Program-made: the position numbers and the translations under genes
Assembly (NCBI GenBank): GCA_022385805.1
Contig: MU277685.1
Span: 460,644 to 524,643 of the forward strand
Source: Pilatotrama ljubarskyi
Lineage: Eukaryota > Basidiomycota > Agaricomycetes > Polyporales > Polyporaceae
DNA length: 64,000 nucleotides
Direction: 5' to 3'
Part shown: positions 13,193-24,200 of the stretch, one piece after another
How positions within the stretch are numbered: position 1 is the stretch's first letter
Layout: each line of letters begins with the position of its first letter
The notes under the pieces: generated by a model
What the model saw: only the letters and a program-made list of their open reading frames with translations
Told to the model about the DNA's origin: nothing
Databases searched by the model: none

Positions 13193-13297
13193 TCTCCCCC
13201 CGCCTATGACGCACGTTGTCCTCCTCCCGATTGGGCGAACCCCGTCACATTCGCGTCAGGTCACATTATTGCCCATCGCGTGTATGACGTGACGCAG

Positions 13298-13306
13298 TCA
13301 GTCACC
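13298..13306. repeat. target-site duplication, left
   Basis: TCAGTCACC, repeated exactly at 19608-19616 just outside the right terminal repeat. Confidence 0.9.
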
Positions 13307-13404
13307 TAGTCTCGTGACCAGACGTTCGGAGCGCGAATCGGAGATGAAAAATCGGGTGTTGCCGCGCTCCTGAACGTCTGGTGGCAAACCCCCCGTGACT
13401 CCCC
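13307..13404 (+). repeat. 98-bp terminal inverted repeat, left
   Basis: This is the exact reverse complement of 19510-19607 over all 98 bases. It starts TAGTCTCGTGACC. Inside it, 13318-13335 and 13363-13381 form an imperfect inverted repeat (18 and 19 nt, one extra base, 27-nt loop), so each terminus can fold into a hairpin. Confidence 0.95.
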
Positions 13405-13550
13405 GCTCGGTGACATTTGTGACTGCCCTCCCTCTCGTTCTGCTTCCCCGACATCGCCGAGCAACGCGTTCGCACACGGCCACTTGCACGAGTCTTCCAT
13501 AGCTTCCGTATCACCGGCCTCGCTTTCCCATTCCCAGCAAATCTTGCATC

Positions 13551-16500
13551 ATGGCACCGGCCTCCTCGCGGCTGTACTCGCATGAAGAAGAGCTCGCCCG
13601 CTCCTACAAAGTCCTCCAAGCCGCACGAGACATGGCCACAAGCAAACGCAAGTACGACTCCTCCGCCACGCGCAGCAAGATGGTCGCCGAGTTCCAGGCG
13701 CGCACAAAGGGGAAGGTGCCTTATGAGTGGCAGGTGGATGTAGCGGAGGCGTTGCTGCTCGGAGTCGACTGTACGGTGATTGCGGGTACGGGGTCAGGAA
13801 AGACAATGCCATTCGTCATGCCTGCCTTTGTAGAACGCGAGAAAGTATTTTTCGTTATTTCTCCCCTGAATGCTCTCGAGTCAGACCAAGTGAGATCATG
13901 AACAATGAGCGGCATGCATGAAGACCAGAACTGACAGAGGCATAACACGGAGACAGGCATCGCGGTTCGCAGCGTTGGACGTTTGTGCTGCGGTATTGAA
14001 TGGGGAGACATTTACGAAGATGCTGCTGGAGGTATGTACTAGGACTCATACTTTGCATACTGGCTATGCGCTCATCTTCGGGACACAGGACATACAAAAA
14101 GGAAAATATCGCATAGTTCTCACCTCACCAGAGATGACGCATAACCCGGACTTCCAAGGCGTTGTAAAGACTCCATCCTTTGCGAAGAAGATTGGTGCAT
14201 TCATTATCGACGAGGCACACTGCATCACGCACTGGGGCACAGAATTCCGGCCAGAATACAGCACCCTCGAACATCTGCGGTCATTCGTGCCGTCACAGGT
14301 CCCCATCCTCGCAACATCTGCGACATTGACGCCCGCCGTGTTGGCGGAAGTGCGCAAACAGTTATGTATACGACCGGCCCACTCTTTCCATCTCAACCTC
14401 GGGAACGACCGATCGAACATCCGGCAAGGAATGCGGTATATGAGGTCCGCGAGCGATTACAGCGCGTTGAATTTCATGGTGGAGGGCGCCAAAAATCCCG
14501 AGGACTTACCCCGCGCTCTCGTGTTTGTCAACGCCATCCAGAAATGCCATGCGGCCGCGCACCATTTGCGAGGACTTGTGGACGAGCATTTACGCAACTG
14601 CGTTGGCGTATTGCACGCAAAGCAGGGCAGCTTGACAAAAGAAGATGAATGGCGGCGGTTCCGGGACGGTCACATACGTATCTTAGTCGCAACTGAGGCG
14701 GCGGGGATGGTGAGTGATCCTGGACGATGGTGAGCTTGGGACCTATACTGAGGCAGAACCACGTACGGACAGGGGATGGACGTACCCGATATTACACTAA
14801 TTGTACAGTTCGGAGTTCCGGAGACGCTGGCAGTCTGGCTGCAACGAGCTGGCCGAGCGGGACGTTCACGATCCATCCAGGCCTGTGCAATCATGCTTGT
14901 CCAGTCGTCGGTCACGCAGAAAGTAGAAGCCCGCGACGCGCCAAACGAATCCGAGTCCGAGTTCGAGGAAGCCGAGGAGAACATGGACTCGGAATTGTCA
15001 GCAGTGAAGAGCCGGCCCAGGACGAAGTTCAAGAAGAACATTGAGGACGGTCTGAGAGCGTGGATCGAGACGAAGGGATGTCGACGTCGTGTGGCGGATG
15101 CCTACTTCGATAACCCACCACGTAGCGCCAGTATGTAACTGGCGCCTCCTTTCGACAGTGCACTGCCGTGTGCTCACCGTGGTTCTCTCTCGCCCTCATG
15201 CAGTCCATCGCCCACACCAATGCTGTGACAACTGCTCTATGGACGCCACCCCTAGCCAGCCTGCAAACACGCCCTCTACCCATACCAAGCCCGAGTCCGA
15301 CTCGTCTACTTCGAGCTCGACCACGTCGACTCCAGATGTTCAAGCTCAAGGCGACAGCACCTCGGGGCCTCAGGTTGAACAGGACGACCAGACGAACTAC
15401 GGTGATGGAGCTGGTGAGGGCGACGAGGGGCAGGAACGGTCCGGCGAGGCTCTGGTGAGTGCCAGTGTGGTGAGTTGCAGTACCGTATTTATGCTAAAGG
15501 GTTCGCAGGCTTCCCCCGGCGGGCCCTCTTCGTCAGCCAACACGACATCTCAACAGTCTCCGAAGAGACGCACAGGCGACCATCTGAAGAACGTGAAAGA
15601 ACAACTTCGAGCGTGGCGACGCGACACGCGCCGCAAAGTGTACAAGCATACTTCGCTGAAGGCCGACAATATCCTGCCCGAAGCCACTCTCCGAACCATC
15701 GCATCCCAGCGCCGCAGCGTCAAGACCGTCGAGGACCTGAAGACGATCCTCAAGCCGCCGTGGCCGTTTGTCGAGGTCCATGGGGATGAGATCTTGCATC
15801 TCGTCAAGCGGCTCAACGAGGAGTACGACAGTCAGCGTCGAGCGGCGACTCTGGAGGCTAGGGAGAACCGGAAGCTGGCAACACAACAACGCAAGGCTGA
15901 AGCCGCGGCCATCAGCAGGCTCAGAAGGACACCGAGAGGTGGCGTAAACAATGGGCGCAGGCCCTCGCAAGCTACCAGGGACCGTTGGGTCCCTCAGGTG
16001 CGCTCAATGCGCCGGCCGCTCGTGTGCTAGTACCACCCACAACTCCCCGTCATCCCTCTGCGCAGCGACCCGGAGACTCAATTGCCAGTAACGCGAATCC
16101 TTGTCCCCCCCACATGTCGCCATTCTCGCCCAGTCCCCACGCATTTCAAGCAGCCCCGCCCGCAACTCCCCCCCACACAGGTCAGCGTACACCGTCGACG
16201 CAATTGTACTATTCATACTACCCATACTACTACAGCCCGCCTTCAATGTCACCGGTTCAATCTCAAGCTCTCGCTGCGTCTCCTTCCTCTTCCTCTTCCC
16301 ATCCCTCGGCCCCCTCTCCCTATGGAGGTTTGACGTCTGTGGGGTCTCCGTCATTCTCACCGCCACATGCCTGGCCCCTCCACCCACCATCCGAGCCCAC
16401 TGCTTCTCGTCAATCGCCTTCGTCACCTGTGCCCGCCTCATCAACAGAGTCCATCCCTACACACGCCCATGCTCGGCCGCCGTCGTCGCTGCTCCAACAG

Positions 16501-16659
16501 CCGCTGCCGACACCAGCACCCCTGCTGTCGACGTCATCGTGGTCGCCCGGTCTTCACTCTTCAACGACATCCTCTCTGCCACCCTCAGGCTCTCATGGCC
16601 CGGGTCCCCATTATGACCCTCCATCACCGGCTAAGCTGCCCCAGCAGCCTGAACAGTAG
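13551..16659 (+). CDS. RecQ-like DNA helicase of the transposon, apparent frameshift near the 3' end
   Basis: Exons are 13551-13889, 13957-14031, 14089-14709, 14773-15130, 15204-15454 and 15509 onward, all GT-AG. Helicase motifs follow in order: motif I AGTGSGKT, motif II DEAH (IIDEAHCITHWG), motif III SAT, ATEAAGM joined by splicing to GMDVPDI, and motif VI QRAGRAGR. A CCDNC cluster resembles the RecQ zinc site. A helical tail follows (LKNVKEQLRAWRRDTRR). Near 15900-15920 the coding frame shifts by one base: read in the first frame the protein stops at 16030, while the other frame continues (KDTERWRKQWAQALASYQ) through an S/P-rich tail to 16659. I see no usable intron there, so this is a one-base indel or an assembly error. 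The helicase core is intact. Likely role: unwinding DNA during transposition. Confidence 0.82.
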
Positions 16660-19442
16660 GCGAGTCCACGCCCACTGGCTGTGAAGGTATGGGCTCTGCA
16701 GCCAGCGTCGGCGACCAGACCTGCGCTGCGTGTGCTCATAGATTATGCGCCTCTGCCACCACTTCGGTAAGATCGTCCTGGCTGCGACGTTGAATCCCTC
16801 GCTTACAAACTCCTTGAAGTCGTCAGCAGAGCCCTTCGTGACCGTTCGTCCTGGTTGATACTCGTGTACTTCGGCGGCTTCGTAAAAGTCCTCGAGGTGC
16901 TTGACGTCGGCGTCCTTTGAGGGGTTGGTGTGCCTGGTCCCGCGATAGATGCTTCGAAACTGACGTGTGATCTCTTCATCGACAGCTCGCAGGAGCGGTA
17001 TCGCAGGCGCACGAGCCTTCATCAAGTCCCATGACGCATTGGGACCTTTGGGCCGGTAGGTCACCTTCACGTCCTTGATTGTATGCTCCTGAACAAGGTC
17101 GATTGCTTGAAAGTCCTCCGCACCACCTGTCAAGTTGACCAACCAGCAGTTCTGCCGCACGAAGTCTCTGAGATCGTCGTAAGTGCTCCCATGTCTTAAC
17201 CGCTGGATCAACATACTCACTTTACTTCGGGTGTCCATTCCCGGTGCAGGCCCTGTAGCAGCTCTAGGATCTCGACCGCGTACTTGTGGTTCCCGCCGCC
17301 TGAGAATTGGAAGAATAGGTGGGGAAGGAGGTCTTCCATCATCCCAATGTCCCCGCGCTGCATCGCCTGGTGGAGGAGGAGGTAGTAGAGTGCATCGCGG
17401 TTCCACATGACCGCGTGCCGCAGCACGTCATCTTCCTGGCCGTCCATCAGCATCTCGAGGTCTTCGACGGCATCGTTGGATGCATGCCGAAGCACGAGCT
17501 CTTCTGCAAGCGCCTTCAATTCTTGTGGCGAATGCCTCCGAAGATCTGCCAGCTTCTCCACCCCGCCGACCTTCTTCCAGCATGCGCGCAGATGGGCTTC
17601 AGTGACGTGTTCGATCCCTTCGTGTAGGTCGTGATAGAAGACCCCCTTGATCTGGACATGCTGTAACCCCTTCCTTTTCAGGTGAGCGAATGCTTTGCGA
17701 AGGCCGTGTCCTGATGTCGTGCCGAAGTACTGTCGGTGTAGGGAATTGGCAAATGCCATGAGCAAGTGGAACCAGCCAAACACTGTGACAAGCCAGTCGA
17801 GCCTATCGAAGCCGTTCAAGTCCTCGCAGCGATAGTTCGCCAGCCCTCGTAAGCGGTCGACAGTGAGCTGGTCCCCAATCCAGAAGCAGACACGTTCGAG
17901 GCCGGTACGTTTATGTTCCTCGGGACTGTCGAGCTTGAGTTGATGCATCCACTCCGTGATCAGGTCGTCCGTGCCCTCGTAGCTCGACTCGTCGATATGT
18001 ACAGTTCCGAGTACATACTGCTTGGTGATGTGTTCTGGGCCATGTGGAAGGGCGTTGATGGGTGGGGGACGTGCGAGAGCTGGGTCCTCGCGGTGCTGAT
18101 AGGTTGCAAAGTCGAACTCGGGGGCATCAAGCAAAGCCTGAAGGACAAGATGAACAATGTGTGTGTGTATGTGAGGTGCAGCAGCGACCTCGAGAGCAGT
18201 GATGTCGGCGAGTGTTATAGGATTGAGACGTCCGACTCTGCGCTGCTCTTGGAGAGCGGCACTCGATATTGGCGCGGGGGCCGGAGCATTTGGTTTGACG
18301 AATACAGAACCTGCGGTGCCTGAGTCAAAGTGGGACTGGTTGGTGAGGCGTTGGGCGAAGACACGGAACGCGAAGTTCACGTTGTCATATGCTAGCCACC
18401 ACGCAAGGAAGTGAATGACCTTTTGCAAGTCGGCCATTGCACTTGCTGAGATCCCAGCATATGCTCGGACACTCCAGCTGTGGCTCATGGTGATTCCCAG
18501 CACGTGCAGCAAGTCGAGTGCCTTAGCCGATGTCCCTTTCGCCTTCAAGAACACCGTAAGAGGCTTCGTCCATGCCGTGAGGGATCGGGAGCGCATGTAC
18601 TGTAGCTGACTGAGCATCATCACAGCGGCCTGCCGGTGTGCGATCATCAATGGGAGACTTCAACACCTCCGAAGACTAAATGCACTCACAAAACTTGGAT
18701 TCTTGCAGGAATTGCTACAGTCCTGCAGCGACGGCTTGTGCATCCTCTTCATTGCGCCAGTGAGGAGCGACCACAGAGTCGGGGCTCCAGAGGGACTATC
18801 CAGCTTGCTTGCCGCTCCAGCAAAGTTGAAGCTCGTCAAGGCAGCTTGGGAGAGGCTCTCCTTGGAGGAGCGGAATAGTGGTGCAGTGGCCTCGAGTTCT
18901 CGGTCGATGATTTCAGCCACACAGCTTGTTGCAAAATCCTCAAGAGCCTTGCGGGCACCGTTCGGACGAACATGGTGGTGGCGAGAAGTCGATGCACGGG
19001 GAACCTTGTGCCACCGCGCGAGGATCTGAGGAAGCTCCTCGCTGACCATTAAGGCGGTACGTTCGTACTGCACCTTCGGGTTTGCGATACATGCATCGTC
19101 TCCCCAGCTGAGAGCATCAAGAAAAATCGGTAGATTCATATCGAGCGACTCCATGTATCTGAGGATCTTGACAACGCGCTCAACCTTGCTAGCGGACCCG
19201 AGTCGCTCGCGGAGGACGCGAGTGTTGTGCAGATGCGGAGGCTCCTGACGTGCGTCCTCCTCAATCTCGACAGGCTCCCAGTCCGAATCGTCAGACAGAC
19301 GGTCGCTTTCGTAGCCGCCAGATGGGGGAAGATAGTCATTGTCATCGTCATCATAGCCGTCATCGAAGAGCGCGCCCCATCCATTGTGAAGCTCGTCTTG
19401 ATGGTCTTCAGCAAGGCCTTCGGCTTGAGCTTGACCGCCCAT
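16624..19442 (-). CDS. DUF6589 protein, candidate transposase
   Basis: Exons are 19442-18690, 18629-17221 and 17167-16624; GT-AG introns; 901 aa, frame closed. The N terminus is acidic (DDGYDDDDNDY). The central and C-terminal parts match my memory of DUF6589, a repetitive Agaricomycete family: GWFHLLMAFANSLHRQYFG, then WNRDALYYLLLHQA, then GGGNHKYAVEILELLQGLH, then QEHTIKDVKVTYRPKGPNAS. Possible RNase H-fold acidic residues are D464 (HIDESS), D504 (IGDQLT) and E704 (YAVEILE). A His at about 539 falls after the second Asp, where Mutator-type transposases have a C/DxxH motif. This assignment is my inference. The 3' end overlaps the convergent helicase frame by 36 bases. Its ATG lies only 67 bases from the right terminal repeat. 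Confidence 0.85.
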
Positions 19443-19509
19443 AGGCGCGCAGAAGAAGCAGCTCGGGGTACTCGGAGAAGAGTGGGAACGTCACACAAAG
19501 TCACCGCGA

Positions 19510-19607
19510 GGGGAGTCACGGGGGGTTTGCCACCAGACGTTCAGGAGCGCGGCAACACCCGATTTTTCATCTCCGATTCGCGCTCCGAACGTCTGGTCAC
19601 GAGACTA
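19510..19607 (-). repeat. 98-bp terminal inverted repeat, right
   Basis: Perfect inverted copy of 13307-13404, with the same internal hairpin. It lies just upstream of the DUF6589 gene and probably contributes to its promoter. Confidence 0.95.
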
Positions 19608-19616
19608 TCAGTCACC
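19608..19616. repeat. target-site duplication, right
   Basis: TCAGTCACC, identical to 13298-13306. Confidence 0.9.
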
Positions 19617-19753
19617 CACCACGCGCGACCCGAGCATGGCAGCGGGTCACGACAGAGGTCGACCTGGATACCGCACTCGACTGCCGGGAGTGTCGGTTTG
19701 AAGTATACGTGATAATTGTATAGTCATGTATACAAAATATGTGTTCACCGTCT

Positions 19754-20875
19754 TCATTTGTCTTGGGTTCGGTCATTCCCCGGACTCGACCCTTCTCCGG
19801 CCTGATAACCTGATCGTCGCGCGGCGGAATCGCGCTCGTAGCTAGGCCCTGGAGATTCACTGCCAGAGCCTTCACCCTGCCGAGCCCATGGCAGTGTGCT
19901 CTGATACACGTTGTTGCCACAATATCCTCCGCGAGTGTTCAAGTACGAGCCGTTGCCGTATGACGGCGCGCCGCGGCCTCGGAAACCTCGTTGCTGGAAG
20001 CTTCGTCTTTGTTGGAAAGAGCCTCGAGGGAAGCCGCCCCCTTGGGTGGAAGTGAAGGGAGGAGGACCCAATTCTGGCGATTCGCGAAGCCGCTGCAGAA
20101 TGGCGCGAACGTCCGCTTCTGAGTACCCGCTATCAGGGCAATCAGATGGCTTGAGGTATAAGACGCGTGTGTAGCCCTCATGGGGTGAAGGAGGGCGATA
20201 CTGCGATCGAAACCTTTGTAGCACTTGCATCCCCAGTTCGGGGCTCGTGATGGTTGGATGTCCAGTCCCTGCAGAAGGAACGTCAGCTGTGGAGCTCGCA
20301 GGGCGGTATAGAGGGTTGACTGACGTTCTGCGATTCGTGCTGCACAGACCTTTACGGACGTCTGTGTCAGGAAACTTACTCACGCACGCTCATAGCTAAC
20401 GCTCACCTCAAATGGGACATCGAAGACTATCACCCACGGTTGCGCTTGGGGGAACTCACGAGCAATGTTGATCCAGGTCGCTCTCTGACTGGAATGAATG
20501 CGTGCCGCATATCAGTACGGGAGAAAGGCGCTCCATATCCCTCACCTCTCATCAAAGTTTGTCCTGTCTATGCAGACCGACAGACCCTCTCTCAGAGACC
20601 GCCTTGCCAGTGCCTCGACGCTCCGCCGATCGCCAAGGTCGTCCTGGCTGCATCTGCGAAACTCAGGGAAGTATTGCTCCAACGCTTGAGCGAACCTTGA
20701 CTACAACAGGAAATTCATTACTTGTTCGGTTCTCGAGAAGCCCGGAACGCACCTTGCCAGAGCCTATCAGACCGACCAGAATGAGGACAACTTGCTGCCC
20801 CGGAGGTAAGAAGGGTTCCGACTGTAGATCTGCTGATTGCTGCTCGACCGGGTTGGTTTGGGACTGTTCTGACAT
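19754..20875 (-). CDS. P-loop polynucleotide-kinase-like protein with a Gly/Arg-rich tail
   Basis: Five exons on the minus strand: 20875-20753, 20700-20546, 20488-20407, 20349-20325 (25 bases) and 20268-19754; 299 aa. Residues 30-45 form a Walker A loop (LILVGLIGSGKS; the splice restores the Ser), followed by FAQALEQYFPEF and QDDLGDRRSVEALARR. LSVCIDRTNFDESQRATWI has the DxTN arrangement of polynucleotide-kinase/zeta-toxin-like (AAA_33) kinases, then VIVFDVPFEVCAARIAERTGHPT. This suggests phosphoryl transfer to a nucleic acid 5' end or a nucleotide (inference). The C-terminal third is Gly/Arg/Gln-rich (FQQRGFRGRG), typical of RNA binding. No phosphatase or aprataxin domain is present. Confidence 0.8.
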
Positions 20876-21247
20876 GAAGCCTTATCGAAGATCAGGCTCG
20901 TACACTGAGTCCAGGTTCGGATGAGGTTCTCTCGATGGCAAACTGTGAGGAGACTGCAGCACTGAAGCTCGAAGCGTAGATGACTGCAAGAGTCACGGTG
21001 CGCGATCGCGCCCTCCATGCGAGAAACAAGCGCTAGCGCTCATGGGTATTGAATTCTGCACACAAGGCTTGATCTTTTCAAGAAGAAACGTAGGATGGAT
21101 TGAGCGCATTATCAACATCGAGAACAAAAATACTGCAGTGCGACTAACAGATTGCAAGACATCTCACAGACCAAGGAACACATACGCCTACGAACGTCCA
21201 CATTCTCGCCTATTGCTCTTTCTCTCCGTCTCCTCTTGTTCTCTTCT

Positions 21248-24200
21248 TCACGAGCCACCATTCCTCCTAGGCCTCCTCGACTTCCCAGTACGTCTCCTCG
21301 CCGATCCACGTCCTGTGCCACCCGCTCTTTGCGCATCATCAGCGTTGCCGTTGCCTTCGGCATCCACCTCCATGGGTTCGACCTGGGCGCTAGCTGCCCC
21401 GTCGCCGCTTCCTTGCGGCGCGAGCTCGACCCTGTCGCGCAAAGACGCTCCGCCATCAGGGCCAGGCGCTACGTCATTCAGATTGAGCCTCTCCAGGAGT
21501 GAGCTACCGCGCTTTATGTTGGGACGATAGCCGTTCTGGGATGGCGGCGGTGACCTATCTCTGGGCGGGGGCATGCGCGCATCATCGACAGGACGCAGCG
21601 GCAGGCTCCTATCGACGTCGTCAGGGTGGACTCTGTCCCGGAAACCACGCTCGGGAGACCTGCCCGGACGACGGGTCCCCGCTGGTCCTGATCGTCCAGA
21701 ATCCTCGGGAGGAACAGACCTGTCTACGGCCAGCAGACGTGCACGTTCCGGATGCACCTTGCCCGCGACTGGGTGTTCCACCAGCGGCGTCTCGTAGCGA
21801 CGCCCGTCTCCGGCAGGCGGAGGCGTGATAGGCCTATTGCGCAGACGGACCTCGGGAGACGTCCGCGGGCCCGGGATTTCCGGGGCGCCGGGGCCTGGGG
21901 GGTAAGAGTCGTTGACCGGCCATCGTCGAGGTGCAGCCGGCTCGTTGTTGGACGTCCAGTCGTGTAGGGGACGAATATCACTGAAGAAGGCATAAGTGCT
22001 CGATCTACGGTCCGAACGACATATACTCACTCTCTGGGAGCACGAGAGTCACCGGGCCGTACATCTTGAGTACGAGCACTCTGCGCTTCGTCGCGAGTCT
22101 GCCAGATGCGAGGTTCCGTGATAGGCGCAGCGCCGGAGCCGGAGGCGGGAGCAACGCGGGACTGCGACTAGTCAGCAGGAGATAATGATGTGTGATGGCG
22201 CAAACATACCTGACGAGGAGGAGCATTGTCCCTTGGGGGAACGTCTCGGGGTCGAGGAGGAAGCGTGCTGGGAGGGCGGTCGGAAATGGGATCGCCTCCA
22301 CGAGCTCTCTGCAACAGATGTGAACAATAGCTACGAACGGACAGGGGAAGAACGTACAGCAAGTCCATCTTGGCCCACCGATGGACGACGACCGGCGCGG
22401 TCAACACGCGTAGGTCCGGGAGGTGGCAAATCAGGAGGTGGGAATGGCGGGCCCTGGGAATACTCGTGTGAGCAACGTTGGTGAGTTATAAGACGGCCGA
22501 GAGCATACCCGTCTGTCATAGGAGTCTACTTCAACCGGAGGCGGGCGTCGAGGCAGCCCGCCAAGATTGTCTGCGGGTCTGTAGCGGTCGACAGGGGAAC
22601 GGACGGCGTTCGAAACAGAGGTGTCCGATCCGTAACCGGACGACCTTCCACCAACTGGAATGCTGTTAGTTCCAGAAATCGGCGCAGGGGGCCGCTACAG
22701 GGTGATCGCAATGAGTTTCGAACTACTTGTCGCAAGACAGGACGCTTACATCATCTCGCCGATCGCTACCTGCGAGTCGAGCAGGTGGTCGGTCAGGGAG
22801 GTCTCGAAGGGCGCCGGAGCCTTCAGGGCCAGAGAAAATGGGCCTTCTGCCAGTGTCATTCGTCTCCCACCGACGGTCCATAGGCCGTCCACGTCCACCT
22901 CCAGGCACGGGAAGCGGAGAGTCGGGCAGTGGAGCAGCTGTCGAACGTGCACTGTACGGGGAAGTGGGCGAAGGGGTCGGTCCACCGGGCGGCATCGAAG
23001 AGTATGCGCCTCCAGGTCCGTCCCTCGGTGCCATGGCCCTAGGGCCACGGGGAGGTTCGGCAAGCATACGATCAGCGTGCATACCTCCCATAGTTGAACG
23101 GGGAGGTGCTTGCGGCATCCTTGGCCAAGGGGAGGCATCAATATCCATTTTATCTACGGATGGCGGGGGCGCATCGAAACGTGACCTCCGCTCATTAGGC
23201 CCAGTCGGCGGCGCACGGCTGGAGCGGTCCATGTCTACATCACGAGGAGGCGACCTGGCTGCACGACGGGACCCAGAAGGCACATCGTCGGGCGCGCCGC
23301 GGAACCTATCCTCCTTACGGTCAGCGAACGTATCGTTAGGCGGACCATAGGCTCTGCGCCCTATGTCATCGGGCGGAGGCGGGGGCCGCGTGAAACGTCC
23401 GCCTGGGCCCGGAGGAGGGAGAACTGAGCCGCTATCGAGGGGGCCCGGAGGTGGTACGGATGGACCCTGCCTCCTGTTTGACCGCCATTGCTGGTCTTGA
23501 GGGGGAAGAGGCGCCCGTTTGCGATCTACTTGCATGCGGAGGCAACATGGGATATGGAAGAGCAGCGAAGACATAGGTCAGCGCGTCGGATGGTTGCAAC
23601 CACGAGAGAAAAAAGCGTACGTGGTCCATCGAGAGGCGAACCATCAGGCGGAAAGCTGGCTGCAACAGGCTTCGCTGGGAGGGATGCTACGGGAGGCGGA
23701 AGATCAGATGGAGGACGACGAGGTGGACCTGGGTCATCGTTCAAGCGTCTTCTCTTCGAATGGTCGTACCCAGGATCTGGAACGTCGCCGTCTCTGGCCC
23801 TTCTCAGAGACACACTGTCAGTCGACGTGTTAAGCGGCAAGTTGCGTGGTGGATAGCGGGGCGGCGGACTGTTCGTTCGCTGATAGAAAGGCGGCTCTCT
23901 TGCGTTACTTGATGCCGGTCCCATGTAGCCTCCAGCTGAAGGAGGGAAGGACGGAGTGGCAGGGCGCCTTGGGGGTGAGGGTTCGCGTAGGTGCGGTGGC
24001 GGCGATCTCGGTCCTGCAATAGAAAAGGAAAAGAGTTCGTAAAAGAAGCGATTGGAGCGGGACGCAGCAAGAGAGAGGAAGCGATAACGGTAATGGGAAG
24101 TCGTTGGGTCCACGAGAAGGTGCGTCGAACGGATAGCAAGCACTTGGCGAGGCATTAAAGCGTGGGGTAACACAGCTCGACTCCCGAGGCTTCACGAGAC

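Larger units (their letters stand above)
13307..19607. mobile_element. complete 6301-bp DNA transposon with DUF6589 and RecQ-helicase genes
   Basis: The element is bounded by perfect 98-bp inverted repeats and flanked by 9-bp direct repeats (TCAGTCACC). It carries two convergent genes, a RecQ-like helicase (+) and a 901-aa DUF6589 protein (-), that fill almost the whole interior. Identical termini and an intact target duplication point to a recent insertion. A 9-bp duplication with long terminal repeats is reminiscent of Mutator-like elements (established for that superfamily). I recognise no canonical transposase, so the DUF6589 protein is the best candidate (inference). Confidence 0.9.
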
